Assembly: GCF_016909575.1 (NCBI RefSeq)
Contig: NZ_JAFBGA010000004.1
Coordinates: 496,001 to 560,000, forward strand
Length of the DNA: 64,000 nt
Source of the DNA: Streptomyces sp. HB132
GTDB lineage: Bacteria > Actinomycetota > Actinomycetes > Streptomycetales > Streptomycetaceae
Reading direction: 5' to 3'
Part shown: in pieces, positions 1 to 10,433 of the stretch
Numbering within the stretch: position 1 is the stretch's first letter
Layout of the letters: each line of letters begins with the position of its first letter
Translations under genes and position numbers: made by a program
Notes under the pieces: generated by a model
Told to the model about the DNA's origin: nothing
Database searches by the model: none
Seen by the model: only the letters and a program-made list of their open reading frames with translations

Positions 1-599
1 TCGTCTTCGGCATCGGCCCCGCGGGTACCGGCAAGACCTATCTCGCCATGGCCAAGGCGGTCCAGGCCCTGCAGTCCAAGCAGGTCAGCCGGATCATCCT
101 GACCAGGCCCGCCGTCGAGGCGGGGGAGCGGCTCGGCTTCCTGCCCGGCACGCTCTTCGACAAGATCGACCCGTATCTGCGCCCGCTCTACGACGCCCTG
201 CACGACATGCTCGACCCCGACTCGATCCCACGGCTGATGGCCGCGGGCACGATCGAGGTCGCGCCGCTGGCATACATGCGTGGTCGCACCCTGAATGACG
301 CCTTCATCATCCTGGACGAGGCGCAGAACACCAGCGCCGAGCAGATGAAGATGTTCCTCACCCGCCTCGGCTTCGACTCGAAGATCGTCGTCACCGGCGA
401 CGTCACCCAGGTGGACCTGCCCACGGGCACCAAGAGCGGTCTCCGCCAGGTCCAGGAGATCCTGGAGGGTGTCGAGGACGTGCACTTCTCCAGGCTCACC
501 TCCCAGGATGTCGTCCGGCACAAGCTCGTCGGCCGTATCGTCGACGCGTACGAGAAGTACGACAACGCAGAGGGCCCCAAGGGCCGCAACGGGAAGTAG
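1..599 (+). CDS. phoH: PhoH-family ATPase (5' truncated by window edge)
   Basis: The gene enters from the left edge; reading starts in frame at base 3. The visible part opens with a P-loop, GPAGTGKT, followed by FIILDEAQN (Walker B region) and a [12 protein letters not shown] segment, the order seen in PhoH-like ATPases. Its end, 12 nt before ybeY, fits the conserved phoH-ybeY pair, which is linked to RNA and ribosome maturation. PhoH proteins of streptomycetes are normally about 350 residues, so roughly the first 150 residues lie outside the window. The ATG at 48 lies inside the P-loop domain and is not the real start. Confidence 0.93.
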   Translation, partial: VFGIGPAGTGKTYLAMAKAVQALQSKQVSRIILTRPAVEAGERLGFLPGTLFDKIDPYLRPLYDALHDMLDPDSIPRLMAAGTIEVAPLAYMRGRTLNDAFIILDEAQNTSAEQMKMFLTRLGFDSKIVVTGDVTQVDLPTGTKSGLRQVQEILEGVEDVHFSRLTSQDVVRHKLVGRIVDAYEKYDNAEGPKGRNGK

Positions 600-611
600 T
601 CGCAGCGCACC

Positions 612-1109
612 ATGTCGATCGACGTCAACAACGAGTCCGGAACCGAGGTCGACGAGCAGGCGATCCTCGACATCGCCCGCTACGCGCTCGCCCGGATGCG
701 GATCCATCCGCTGTCCGAACTCTCGGTGATCGTGGTGGACACCGCCGCCATGGAGCAGCTCCACATCCAGTGGATGGACCTCCCGGGCCCCACGGATGTC
801 ATGTCCTTCCCGATGGACGAACTCCGTCCCCCGGCCAAGGACGACGAGGAGCCCCCGCAGGGGCTCCTCGGTGACATCGTGCTGTGCCCGGAGGTCGCGA
901 AGAAGCAGGGCGAGGACGCCGAGACGCAGCACTCGATGGACGAGGAGCTCCAGCTCCTCACCGTCCATGGGGTGCTGCACCTCCTCGGCTACGACCACGA
1001 GGAGCCCGGCGAGAAGGCCGAGATGTTCGGTCTCCAGGCGGCGATCGTCGACGGCTGGCGCGGTGAGCGCGGACTGACCGGTCCGTCCCCGGCCCCCACC
1101 GTCTCGTGA
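612..1109 (+). CDS. ybeY: Endoribonuclease YbeY
   Basis: A 165-residue protein with the zinc-binding signature [11 protein letters not shown] (H-x3-H-x5-H) near residue 118-128, diagnostic of the UPF0054/YbeY metalloenzymes. The family acts in 16S rRNA 3' end maturation and ribosome quality control. The [11 protein letters not shown] segment around residue 60 is another family hallmark. It lies 12 nt after phoH and overlaps the next gene by 4 nt (GTGA), so phoH, ybeY and the CBS protein are probably cotranscribed and translationally coupled. Length matches the family. Confidence 0.95.
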   Translation: MSIDVNNESGTEVDEQAILDIARYALARMRIHPLSELSVIVVDTAAMEQLHIQWMDLPGPTDVMSFPMDELRPPAKDDEEPPQGLLGDIVLCPEVAKKQGEDAETQHSMDEELQLLTVHGVLHLLGYDHEEPGEKAEMFGLQAAIVDGWRGERGLTGPSPAPTVS

Positions 1110-2389
1110 GCGTCCCCCTCATCTCCGGCGCCGTCCTGCTGATCGTCGTCGGCTGGCTCGCGGCCTGCGCCGAGGCGGGCATCGCGCGCACGTCGAGCTT
1201 CCGTGCGGCCGAGGCCGTGCGGGCGGGACGCCGGGGCAGCGCCAAGCTCGAACAGGTCGCCGCCGACCCCACCCGCTACCTCAACGTGGCTCTGCTCGTC
1301 CGGGTCGCCTGCGAGATGTCGGCCGGCGTGCTCGTCACCTATGCCTGCCTCCAGGAGTTCACCGAGACCTGGCAGGCCCTCGCCCTCGCCATGGGCGTGA
1401 TGGTCCTCGTCAGTTACGTCGCCATCGGGGTCTCGCCGCGCACCATCGGCCGCCAGCATCCGCTGAACACCGCCACGGCCGCGGCGTACGTGCTGTTGCC
1501 GGTGGCCAGGATCATGGGACCGATCCCGCAGCTGCTGATCCTCCTGGGCAACGCGCTGACCCCCGGCAAGGGCTTCCGCAAGGGTCCCTTCGCCAGCGAG
1601 GCGGAACTGCGCGCGATGGTCGACCTCGCCGAGCAGGAATCGCTCATCGAGGACGACGAACGCCGCATGGTGCACTCGGTCTTCGAGCTCGGCGACACCC
1701 TCGTGCGCGAGGTGATGGTGCCCCGCACCGACCTGGTCTGCATCGAGCGGTACAAGACGGTCCGTCAGGCGCTCACCCTGGCGTTGCGCTCCGGCTTCTC
1801 CCGTATTCCGGTGACCGGGGAGAACGAGGACGACATCGTCGGCATCGTCTACCTGAAGGACCTGGTCCGCAAGACGCACATCAACCGGGACGCGGAGGCG
1901 GACCTGGTCTCCACGGCGATGCGCCCCGCCGCATTCGTCCCCGACACGAAGAACGCCGGGGACCTGCTGCGTGAGATGCAGCAGGACCGCAGCCACGTGG
2001 CCGTCGTCATCGACGAGTACGGCGGCACGGCCGGCATCGTCACCATCGAGGACATCCTCGAGGAGATCGTCGGTGAGATCACCGACGAGTACGACCGCGA
2101 GCTCCCGCCCGTCCAGGAGCTGGAGAACGGCTGCTACCGGGTGACCGCCCGGCTCGACATCGGCGACCTCGGGGAGCTGTTCGGCCTCGACGCGTACGAC
2201 GACGAGGACGTGGAGACGGTCGGAGGCCTGCTGGCGAAGGCGCTCGGGCGGGTCCCGATCTCCGGAGCCTCCTCGATCGTCGACCTTCCCGACGGACGCA
2301 AGCTCCGCCTGACCGCGGAGTCCCCTGCGGGCCGCCGGAACAAGATCGTCACGGTGCTGGTGGAACCGGAGGGAATGGAAGCGGCATGA
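1106..2389 (+). CDS. CorC/HlyC-type membrane protein with CBS pair
   Basis: A 427-residue protein starting at GTG 1106 in a GTGA overlap with ybeY. The N-terminal part, to about residue 150, is hydrophobic (DUF21/CNNM transmembrane domain). It is followed by two CBS motifs (around REVMVPRTD and [17 protein letters not shown], residues about 195-310) and a C-terminal CorC_HlyC domain (about 330-415). The family is annotated as hemolysin-like or as Mg/Co efflux. Its place next to ybeY is conserved in many bacteria. The transported ion cannot be told from sequence. Confidence 0.9.
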   Translation: MSVPLISGAVLLIVVGWLAACAEAGIARTSSFRAAEAVRAGRRGSAKLEQVAADPTRYLNVALLVRVACEMSAGVLVTYACLQEFTETWQALALAMGVMVLVSYVAIGVSPRTIGRQHPLNTATAAAYVLLPVARIMGPIPQLLILLGNALTPGKGFRKGPFASEAELRAMVDLAEQESLIEDDERRMVHSVFELGDTLVREVMVPRTDLVCIERYKTVRQALTLALRSGFSRIPVTGENEDDIVGIVYLKDLVRKTHINRDAEADLVSTAMRPAAFVPDTKNAGDLLREMQQDRSHVAVVIDEYGGTAGIVTIEDILEEIVGEITDEYDRELPPVQELENGCYRVTARLDIGDLGELFGLDAYDDEDVETVGGLLAKALGRVPISGASSIVDLPDGRKLRLTAESPAGRRNKIVTVLVEPEGMEAA

Positions 2390-2739
2390 CGCCCCAGGAG
2401 CTGCGCACGTTCTGCCTGGAGTTCAACGCGAGCGCGGAGGAGTTCCCCTTCGGGCCCGAGGCCTCGGTCTTCAAGGTCCTGGGGAAGATGTTCGCCCTCA
2501 GCTCCCTCGACGCGCGGCCGCTCCAGGTCAGCCTCAAATGCGATCCGGACGAGGCCCTGCGGCTCCGCAAGGACCATGAGGCGATCGTCCCCGGCTGGCA
2601 CCTGAACAAGCGGCACTGGAACACCGTGACGGTCTCCCAGCTCCCGGACCGGATGGTCCGGGAGCTCGTGGAGGACAGCTACGACCTGGTGGTCGCCGGG
2701 CTCCCCAGGGCGGAACGTCTGCGCCTGGACCGGCAGTAG
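2386..2739 (+). CDS. MmcQ/YjbR family protein
   Basis: A 117-residue protein with ATG inside an ATGA overlap with the CBS protein. The sequence has the MmcQ/YjbR pattern: an N-terminal FPFGPEASVFKVLGKMFAL segment and the HLNKRHWNTV motif around residue 74-83. The fold (CyaY-like) is known and DNA binding has been suggested for the family, but no precise role is established. Translational coupling ties it to the phoH-ybeY-corC operon. Length is normal for the family. Confidence 0.85.
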   Translation: MTPQELRTFCLEFNASAEEFPFGPEASVFKVLGKMFALSSLDARPLQVSLKCDPDEALRLRKDHEAIVPGWHLNKRHWNTVTVSQLPDRMVRELVEDSYDLVVAGLPRAERLRLDRQ

Positions 2740-2797
2740 ACCCCGCCCGGCCGGCGGTGAACCGACCCCGTCGCGGGGTGGGTGGCCACCCACTTCG

Positions 2798-2803
2798 TAT
2801 GCT
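2798..2803 (+). promoter_or_regulatory. Probable -10 box for a leaderless start (deaminase-like gene)
   Basis: TATGCT ends 6 nt before the ATG at 2810, and no Shine-Dalgarno sequence is visible. This spacing would place the transcription start at or next to the initiation codon. The same layout recurs at several genes in this window. Confidence 0.5.
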
Positions 2804-2809
2804 CGGCCC

Positions 2810-3163
2810 ATGACCGACAGCACCGACCTCGGCCCCGAGGACCGCAAGATCGTCACGCTGGCCCGCAGCGTCCGCGCCCGCAACGCAGTGCCGGAGGGCG
2901 CGGCGGTACGGGACGAGACCGGACGCACCTACGCCGCCGGCACCGTGGCCCTGGAGTCGCTGAAGCTCAGCGCGCTGCAGACCGCCGTCGCCATGGCGGT
3001 GGCCAGCGGTGCCACGTCCCTGGAGGCTGCGGCCCTCGTCTCCGAGGCCGCGAACGTCTCCGACGCCGACCGGGCCGCGGTCCGTGACCTGGGCGGACCT
3101 GACACTCCCGTGCTTCTCGCGGGGCCCGACGGAACGCTCAGGTCCACCGCGACCGCGGGCTGA
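2810..3163 (+). CDS. Cytidine deaminase-like protein lacking catalytic residues
   Basis: A 117-residue protein that aligns by eye with cytidine deaminase through the substrate-binding helix: TYAAGTVALESLKLSALQTAVAMAVASG. The zinc/catalytic motif C-A-E is replaced by S54-A55-L56, and the second zinc motif PCxxC is absent; the protein contains no cysteine at all. It therefore probably cannot bind zinc or deaminate. It sits between the mmcQ-like gene and era, a place where streptomycetes carry a gene often annotated as cytidine deaminase. Its role is unknown; a structural or ligand-binding function is possible. Confidence 0.75.
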   Translation: MTDSTDLGPEDRKIVTLARSVRARNAVPEGAAVRDETGRTYAAGTVALESLKLSALQTAVAMAVASGATSLEAAALVSEAANVSDADRAAVRDLGGPDTPVLLAGPDGTLRSTATAG

Positions 3164-3210
3164 TCCGGGGCGGCGGCGCCCTGCTGTGCATCGCGGCCGT
3201 CCGGATCGGG

Positions 3211-3216
3211 GAGAAT
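3211..3216 (+). promoter_or_regulatory. Possible -10 box upstream of era
   Basis: GAGAAT ends 7 nt before the ATG at 3224, compatible with a leaderless transcript. A GGGGAG at 3208-3213 could instead act as a ribosome binding site about 10 nt from the same ATG. Both readings favour 3224 over the in-frame ATG at 3215. Confidence 0.35.
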
Positions 3217-3223
3217 GGGCGCC

Positions 3224-4243
3224 ATGAGCGCTCGACCGAACACAGAAGCTGCTGCGCAGCAGGCTGAGAACACCGCCCCCCACCGGGCCGGCTTCGCCTG
3301 CTTCGTGGGCCGCCCCAACGCGGGCAAGTCCACCCTCACGAACGCTCTGGTCGGTCAGAAGGTGGCGATCACCTCCAACCGCCCCCAGACCACCAGGCAC
3401 ACGGTGCGGGGCATCGTGCACCGCGACGACGCCCAGCTGATCCTGGTGGACACGCCCGGCCTCCACAAGCCGCGCACGCTGCTCGGGGAGCGGCTGAACG
3501 ACGTCGTACGGACCACCTGGGCCGAGGTCGACGTCATCGGTTTCTGCCTGCCCGCCGACCAGAAGCTCGGCCCCGGCGACAAGTTCATCGTCAAGGAACT
3601 CGCCGGGATCAAGAAGACCCCGAAGATCGCGATCATCACCAAGACCGACCTGGTCGAGCCCAGGGTGCTCGCCGAGCAGCTGCTCGCCGTTTCCGCGCTG
3701 GCCGACGAGCTCGGCTTCGAGTGGGCCGAGATCGTGCCGGTCTCGGCGGTCAAGGAGGAGCAGGAAGGGGGACGCGGTGCCTCGAAGAAGGGGAGTGACG
3801 GGCGAGGTGCGGGCCAGGTGAGCCTGCTCGCCGACCTCATCGCACCCCTGCTGCCCGAGAGCCCGCCGCTCTACCCGGAGGGTGACCTCACCGACGAGCC
3901 CGAGATGGTCATGGTCGCCGAGCTCATCCGCGAGGCCGCGCTGGAAGGCGTACGGGACGAGCTGCCGCACTCCATCGCCGTCGTCGTCGAGGAGATGCTG
4001 CCCCGCGAGGACCGTCCGGCGGACAAGCCGCTGCTGGACATCCACGCCAACGTCTACATCGAGCGTCCCAGTCAGAAGGGCATCATCATCGGCCCGAAGG
4101 GGAAGCGGCTCAAGGACGTCGGCACGAAGTCGCGCAAGCACATCGAGGCACTGCTCGGCACCCCGGTCTTCCTGGACCTGCACGTGAAGGTCGCCAAGGA
4201 CTGGCAGCGCGATCCGAAGCAGCTGCGCAAGCTCGGATTCTGA
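3224..4243 (+). CDS. era: GTPase Era
   Basis: A 339-residue GTPase with G1 GRPNAGKST (residue about 29-37), G3 DTPGLHKP, G4 TKTD and a C-terminal KH domain containing GPKGKRLKD. Era binds the 3' end of 16S rRNA during 30S assembly. I chose ATG 3224 (MSARPN...) because 3215 is too close to the upstream purine tract. Between the G5 region (VSAV) and the linker VSLLADLI there is a charged Gly/Lys-rich stretch of about 20 residues (about 183-201) that Era proteins normally lack. A perfect inverted repeat follows the stop. Confidence 0.95.
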   Translation: MSARPNTEAAAQQAENTAPHRAGFACFVGRPNAGKSTLTNALVGQKVAITSNRPQTTRHTVRGIVHRDDAQLILVDTPGLHKPRTLLGERLNDVVRTTWAEVDVIGFCLPADQKLGPGDKFIVKELAGIKKTPKIAIITKTDLVEPRVLAEQLLAVSALADELGFEWAEIVPVSAVKEEQEGGRGASKKGSDGRGAGQVSLLADLIAPLLPESPPLYPEGDLTDEPEMVMVAELIREAALEGVRDELPHSIAVVVEEMLPREDRPADKPLLDIHANVYIERPSQKGIIIGPKGKRLKDVGTKSRKHIEALLGTPVFLDLHVKVAKDWQRDPKQLRKLGF

Positions 4244-4250
4244 GGCCGCC

Positions 4251-4294
4251 CTCCCGGGCCCGGTCGCACCGCGTGCGGTCGAAGGGCCCGGGAG
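4251..4294. terminator. Bidirectional terminator hairpin
   Basis: Arms 4251-4261 and 4284-4294 form a perfect 11-bp GC-rich stem, with a smaller stem inside the loop. It lies between convergent era and the leftward emfourin-like gene and can serve both. Confidence 0.7.
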
Positions 4295-4318
4295 CACGCG
4301 TCTGCGGGCCGCGGGGGG

Positions 4319-4585
4319 CTACGCGCCCTCTTTCAGGACCCGGGAGATCAGAGTCCGCTGCGCCTCGGTCAGACGGGGGTCCGCGCAGTCGACCGTCAGG
4401 TCGCCCACGGTGATCCGGTAGCGGAAGCCGTCCGGCACCCCCGCGGGCGGGCCGCCCCGGCCGACGGCGACTGCCGCCTCGGCCAAGGCCTCCCAGTCGG
4501 CGGCGTCGGGCCGTCCCGCGGTCTCGACCTCGCCCTGGCGCGCGATACCCGCGAACCCGCCGGTCCGGCTCACCTGAATGCGCAT
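4319..4585 (-). CDS. Emfourin-type protealysin inhibitor
   Basis: An 88-residue protein (MRIQVSRTGGFAGIARQ...) with the pattern of emfourin, the protein inhibitor of protealysin-like M4 metalloproteases: an N-terminal strand xIxVxRxGGFAG, a central FRYRITVGD segment and a C-terminal helix LTEAQRTLISRVL. No signal peptide is seen, so it is likely cytoplasmic. It lies about 50 nt downstream of the M4 protease on the same strand, the arrangement expected for this pair. The identification rests on pattern and context. Confidence 0.82.
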   Translation of the reverse strand: MRIQVSRTGGFAGIARQGEVETAGRPDAADWEALAEAAVAVGRGGPPAGVPDGFRYRITVGDLTVDCADPRLTEAQRTLISRVLKEGA

Positions 4586-4637
4586 GCGTACGGCTCCTGC
4601 CTGGCCCCGTCGGACGGCCCCGCTCGTACCTACCCGG

Positions 4638-5714
4638 TCACCTGGTCGGCACGCCCACCTCCGACCAGGCCTTCAGCACCGCCTCGGCCTCGTCGCCCTC
4701 CCCGAACCTGTGCTGCGCCGCCGAGACGGTCAGCTTGGCGAAGTCCGTGAAGGACGCGTCCTGGGCCAGCTCCCCGCCGGTCAGCACGTCGAACCAGATC
4801 CGGCCGGCCCGTTCCCAGGCGTTGCCGCCGAGTGCCGTGGCCAGGAGGTAGAACGCCCGGTTGGGGATGCCGGAGTTGATGTGGACCCCGCCGTTGTCCT
4901 CGTCCGTCTCGACGTAGTCGTCCATCGAGGCGGGCTGCGGGTCCTTGCCGAGTACGTCGTCGTCGTACGCGGTGCCGGGAGCCTTCATCGAGCGCAGCGC
5001 GACGCCGCTGACCCGGGGGGCGAGCAGCCCCGCACCGATCAGCCAGTCGCCCTGGTCCGCGCTCTGGCCCAGTGAGTGCTGCTTGACCAGGGAGCCGAAG
5101 ACGTCGGACACCGACTCGTTGAGCGCGCCGGACTGGCCCTCGTACGCCAGGTTGGCCGTGTACTGGGTGAGTCCGTGCGCCAGTTCGTGGGCGATCACGT
5201 CGATGGCGACGGTGAAGTCGAGGAAGATCTCGCCGTCGCCGTCCCCGAAGACCATCTGCTCGCCGTCGAAGAAGGCGTTGTTGTACTTCTCGTCGTAGTG
5301 CACGGAGCCGATGAGCGGCAGCCCCTTGCCGTCGATCGAGCTGCGGCCGTACTCCGTGAGCAGTAGGTCGAAGGTGGCGCCGAGTCCGGCGTACGCGCGG
5401 TTGACGCTGGCGTCCTGGGTCGGTTCGTCGCCCTCGTCGCGGACCTTGACACCCGGCAGGTCCGTGCCGTGCCGGCAGTCGTGCAGAGTGCGGTGGGGCT
5501 TGGTCGGGACCGCGGCGGAGGTACGGGCGGCCCCGGTGGTCCGGGCGAGCGCGGTCACCCGCCGGTGGTGGCGCCTGGCGCCGTCGGCCTCCAGGGTGCG
5601 CCGTGCGGGATCGGCCAGGCGCGGATCGTCGGCCTGGGACAGCTTGTCGAGGACGTGCGGCGGCACGATGGTGCAGAAGACGGGCTGGAATCCGTTGTTC
5701 GGGCGAGGCTGCAT
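4638..5714 (-). CDS. Protealysin-like M4 metallopeptidase
   Basis: A 358-residue thermolysin-family protease. The zinc motif HELAH is at 176-180, the third ligand Glu200 lies in GALNESVSD, and the active-site His is near 278 (VHINSGIPN). There is no secretion signal. Instead the N-terminus has the short protealysin-type propeptide signature CTIVPPHVLDKL at residue 14-25, unlike the long prosegment of secreted thermolysins. With the adjacent inhibitor this points to an intracellular or unconventionally exported protease held in check by emfourin. Its substrate is unknown. Confidence 0.92.
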   Translation of the reverse strand: MQPRPNNGFQPVFCTIVPPHVLDKLSQADDPRLADPARRTLEADGARRHHRRVTALARTTGAARTSAAVPTKPHRTLHDCRHGTDLPGVKVRDEGDEPTQDASVNRAYAGLGATFDLLLTEYGRSSIDGKGLPLIGSVHYDEKYNNAFFDGEQMVFGDGDGEIFLDFTVAIDVIAHELAHGLTQYTANLAYEGQSGALNESVSDVFGSLVKQHSLGQSADQGDWLIGAGLLAPRVSGVALRSMKAPGTAYDDDVLGKDPQPASMDDYVETDEDNGGVHINSGIPNRAFYLLATALGGNAWERAGRIWFDVLTGGELAQDASFTDFAKLTVSAAQHRFGEGDEAEAVLKAWSEVGVPTR

Positions 5715-5872
5715 GCAAATGACTGTGGCACTCCGTCACCGCAATGTCACTGGTTGCAATGGTGATTGACGAAATGGAGTGATGTATCACCGTTGTGCCT
5801 CCACCAGGGCCCGATCCCGCATACTGATACGGACCGACGCACCAGGCGCCCCTCGGTTAGTGTTGCCGCATC

Positions 5873-7800
<1,928 letters not shown>

Positions 7801-7861
7801 CACCATCGGGCGGCATGGCGGACATACGTCCCATACGCCGCTGAAATGTCCGGCTCCGGAG

Positions 7862-7890
7862 CCCCGTTCACCCGTCGAGGGTGGGCGGGG
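7862..7890 (+). terminator. Hairpin terminator after leuA
   Basis: CCCCG (7862-7866) pairs with CGGGG (7886-7890), and inside it CACCC (7869-7873) pairs with GGGTG (7879-7883). The composite stem lies 60 nt past the leuA stop. No T-run follows, as is common in streptomycetes. Confidence 0.5.
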
Positions 7891-7930
7891 TTCGGCCATA
7901 TCCGGGTGTTGTGACGTCCGGGATACTGAC

Positions 7931-7987
7931 GCCACATCACGCATGTGGCTAACATCACGTCCAACGCGGCAATGTTGCCGTGGCGTT
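7931..7987 (+). promoter_or_regulatory. Two inverted repeats upstream of the TerB-like gene
   Basis: GCCACAT (7931-7937) faces ATGTGGC (7943-7949) across 5 nt, a typical operator shape. A second repeat pairs AACGCGGCAA (7963-7972) with TTGCC (7975-7979) and GCGTT (7983-7987) around a 3-nt bulge, just before the ribosome binding site GGAGG (7991-7995). Regulator unknown. Confidence 0.45.
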
Positions 7988-8002
7988 ACGGAGGTGTGCG
8001 AC

Positions 8003-8704
8003 GTGCGGACAGCCAAAGGACAACGCGCCATAAGACTGCGCATCTACGGCATCCGTACGGCCTGGGACACCGTCGGCGACGGCGAGTTCTTCTGCCCGTG
8101 CTGCGGGGGCGACCGCAACTACCGGCGCCTCACCGGCCGCCGGCGCCTCACCGTCCTCGGGCTGCCGCTGCTGGCGCGGGGCAGCGCCGGTTCCGTCGTG
8201 GAGTGTGCCGCCTGCGGGACGCACTTCGAGCCCGGCACCCTCGACCAGCCCACCACCAACCGCTTCTCCGCCATGCTGCGGGAGGCCGTGCACGCGGTCA
8301 CGCTCGCGGTGCTCGCGGCGGGCGGCAGCACCTCCCGCACGGTCCTGGAGACGGCCGCGGCCGTCGCCCGGGACGCGGGACTGGACGACTGCTCCCAGGA
8401 GCGGCTCTTCACCATCGTCGAGGTGCTCGCCGCCGACACGGGATCGGGCGACGGGACCGACCCCGACGCCGAGGCCTGTGGCGCGGCCCTCGCCATCGAG
8501 CTGCACGAGACGCTGAAGCCCCTCGCGCCGCACCTGGCGGTGGCCGGCCGGGAGGCGCTCCTGCTGCGGGGCGCCAGGGTCGCGCTGGCGGACGGCCCCT
8601 ACACCCAGGCGGAGCGCCAGGTGCTGACGACGGTGGGCAGCGCACTCCAGCTCTGCCCCGCGGACACCGCGAAGCTGCTGGAGGCGGCGCGTACGCCCTC
8701 CTGA
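8003..8704 (+). CDS. Zinc-ribbon / TerB-like protein
   Basis: A 233-residue protein starting at GTG 8003, chosen because GGAGG lies about 8 nt upstream. An N-terminal zinc ribbon has CPCC at 31-34 and CAAC at 68-71. The rest is an all-helical domain like TerB/tellurite-resistance proteins, with repeated patterns such as LAVLAAGG and ALADGPYTQAERQVL (residue about 190-205). The gene is single, between leuA and recO. The function of TerB-like domains outside tellurite clusters is unclear; they are proposed to act in membrane-associated metal or stress responses. Confidence 0.75.
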   Translation: MRTAKGQRAIRLRIYGIRTAWDTVGDGEFFCPCCGGDRNYRRLTGRRRLTVLGLPLLARGSAGSVVECAACGTHFEPGTLDQPTTNRFSAMLREAVHAVTLAVLAAGGSTSRTVLETAAAVARDAGLDDCSQERLFTIVEVLAADTGSGDGTDPDAEACGAALAIELHETLKPLAPHLAVAGREALLLRGARVALADGPYTQAERQVLTTVGSALQLCPADTAKLLEAARTPS

Positions 8705-8758
8705 GGGCTGTACCGCCCGCCCCGCGGTCCCAGCCCACCGGCCGGCGCGCCCGTGGGC

Positions 8759-8764
8759 GACAAT
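8759..8764 (+). promoter_or_regulatory. Probable -10 box, leaderless recO
   Basis: GACAAT ends 6 nt before ATG 8771 and no Shine-Dalgarno is visible, indicating transcription start at the initiation codon. Confidence 0.5.
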
Positions 8765-8770
8765 GGGCGT

Positions 8771-9517
8771 ATGAGCTTGTTCCGGGACGACGGCGTCGTG
8801 CTGCGCACGCAGAAGCTGGGCGAGGCCGACCGGATCATCACGATCCTGACCCGCGGCCACGGGCGGGTGCGTGCCGTGGCGCGCGGGGTGCGCCGCACCA
8901 AGTCCAAGTTCGGGGCGCGGCTCGAACCCTTCTCCCACGTGGACGTGCAGTTCTTCGCGCGCGGCAGCGAACTCGTCGGCCGGGGCCTTCCCCTGTGCAC
9001 CCAGAGCGAGACGATCGCTCCCTACGGTGGCGGCATCGTCTCCGACTACGCCCGGTACACCGCGGGCACCGCGATGCTGGAGACCGCCGAGCGGTTCACC
9101 GACCACGAGGGCGAGCCCGCGGTCCAGCAGTACCTGCTGCTCGTCGGCGGGCTGCGGACCCTGGCGCGCGCCGAGCACGCGCCGAATCTCATCCTGGACG
9201 CGTTCCTGCTGCGTTCCCTCGCCGTCAACGGCTACGCCCCGAGTTTCGTCGACTGCGCCAGGTGCGGAATGCCCGGACCGAACCGGTTCTTCTCCGTCGC
9301 GGCGGGCGGCGTCATATGCGGCGACTGCCGGGTGCCCGGCAGCGTCGTACCCTCGGCGGAGGCCGTCGAACTGCTGAGCGCACTGCTCACCGGTGACTGG
9401 GAGACGGCGGACGCGTCCGAGGCGCGTCATGTCAGGGAGGGGAGCGGGCTCGTGTCCGCCTATCTGCACTGGCATCTGGAGCGCGGTCTGCGCTCGCTGC
9501 GGTACGTGGAGAAATGA
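8771..9517 (+). CDS. recO: DNA repair protein RecO
   Basis: A 248-residue protein beginning [22 protein letters not shown], the OB-fold start typical of RecO, which works with RecF and RecR to load RecA on gapped DNA. A four-cysteine zinc site, CARCG...CGDC, lies around residue 160-185. I took ATG 8771 rather than the in-frame 8753 because the family begins just before the FRDDG motif and a -10-like box sits 6 nt upstream. uppS follows after 22 nt, so the two are likely cotranscribed. Confidence 0.95.
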   Translation: MSLFRDDGVVLRTQKLGEADRIITILTRGHGRVRAVARGVRRTKSKFGARLEPFSHVDVQFFARGSELVGRGLPLCTQSETIAPYGGGIVSDYARYTAGTAMLETAERFTDHEGEPAVQQYLLLVGGLRTLARAEHAPNLILDAFLLRSLAVNGYAPSFVDCARCGMPGPNRFFSVAAGGVICGDCRVPGSVVPSAEAVELLSALLTGDWETADASEARHVREGSGLVSAYLHWHLERGLRSLRYVEK

Positions 9518-9539
9518 CACAGGGAGACGAGAGAAGCCC

Positions 9540-10370
9540 ATGGCAGTACGCGGGATGCTCGGCGGCCGTAACCGGCGTGAGTACAAGGCCCCCGAGCCGC
9601 ACCCCTCCGGCGCCACCCCGCCGAAGATCCCCGGCGAGCTCGTGCCCAAGCACGTCGCCGTCGTGATGGACGGTAACGGCCGCTGGGCCAAGGAGCGGGG
9701 TCTTCCCCGCACCGAGGGCCACAAGGTCGGTGAGGGCGTCGTCATGGACGTTCTCAAGGGCTGTATCGAGATGGGCGTCAAGAACCTCTCGCTGTACGCG
9801 TTCTCCACGGAGAACTGGAAGCGCTCGCCGGACGAGGTGAAGTTCCTGATGAACTTCAACCGGGACGTTATCCGCCGCCGCCGCGACGAGATGGACGAGC
9901 TGGGCATCCGCATCCGCTGGGTCGGCCGCATGCCGAAGCTGTGGAAGTCCGTCGTCCAGGAGCTCCAGGTCGCCCAGGAGCAGACCAAGGACAACGACGG
10001 GATGACGCTGTACTTCTGCGTCAACTACGGCGGCCGGGCCGAGATCGCCGACGCGGCGCAGCGCATCGCCCAGGACGTCGCGGCCGGGAAGCTCGACCCC
10101 TCGAAGGTCAACGAGAAGACGTTCGCGAAGTACACCTACTACCCGGACATGCCGGACGTGGACCTCTTCGTGCGCCCCAGCGGGGAGCAGCGCACCTCGA
10201 ACTACCTGATCTGGCAGAGCGCGTACGCCGAGATGGTCTTCCAGGACGTCCTGTGGCCGGACTTCGACCGCCGCGACCTGTGGAACGCCTGCCTGGAGTT
10301 CGCCCGTCGCGACCGGCGCTTCGGCGGCGCCGATGACATCAGCAAGGACGACGGGATCAGCAAGGGCTGA
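9540..10370 (+). CDS. uppS: Isoprenyl transferase (undecaprenyl diphosphate synthase type)
   Basis: A 276-residue cis-prenyltransferase. The pyrophosphate-binding and catalytic motif [14 protein letters not shown] is around residue 42-55, followed by GHKVGEG, the [10 protein letters not shown] segment and the C-terminal [19 protein letters not shown] motif. It makes the polyprenyl carrier lipid for cell-wall synthesis. ATG 9540 has the purine-rich AGGGAGACGAGAG ahead of it; upstream in-frame starts lie inside recO. It is followed by a perfect stem-loop facing the convergent zur gene. Confidence 0.95.
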   Translation: MAVRGMLGGRNRREYKAPEPHPSGATPPKIPGELVPKHVAVVMDGNGRWAKERGLPRTEGHKVGEGVVMDVLKGCIEMGVKNLSLYAFSTENWKRSPDEVKFLMNFNRDVIRRRRDEMDELGIRIRWVGRMPKLWKSVVQELQVAQEQTKDNDGMTLYFCVNYGGRAEIADAAQRIAQDVAAGKLDPSKVNEKTFAKYTYYPDMPDVDLFVRPSGEQRTSNYLIWQSAYAEMVFQDVLWPDFDRRDLWNACLEFARRDRRFGGADDISKDDGISKG

Positions 10371-10377
10371 CACCGTG

Positions 10378-10409
10378 CGGAGGGGGCCCGGGAGCCGGGG
10401 CCCCCTCCG
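10378..10409. terminator. Bidirectional terminator between uppS and zur
   Basis: Arms 10378-10389 and 10398-10409 form a perfect 12-bp stem with an 8-nt loop in the 63-nt gap between convergent genes. Confidence 0.7.
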
Positions 10410-10433
10410 GGGCCGGTCGTCGCGCGTCCGGGT

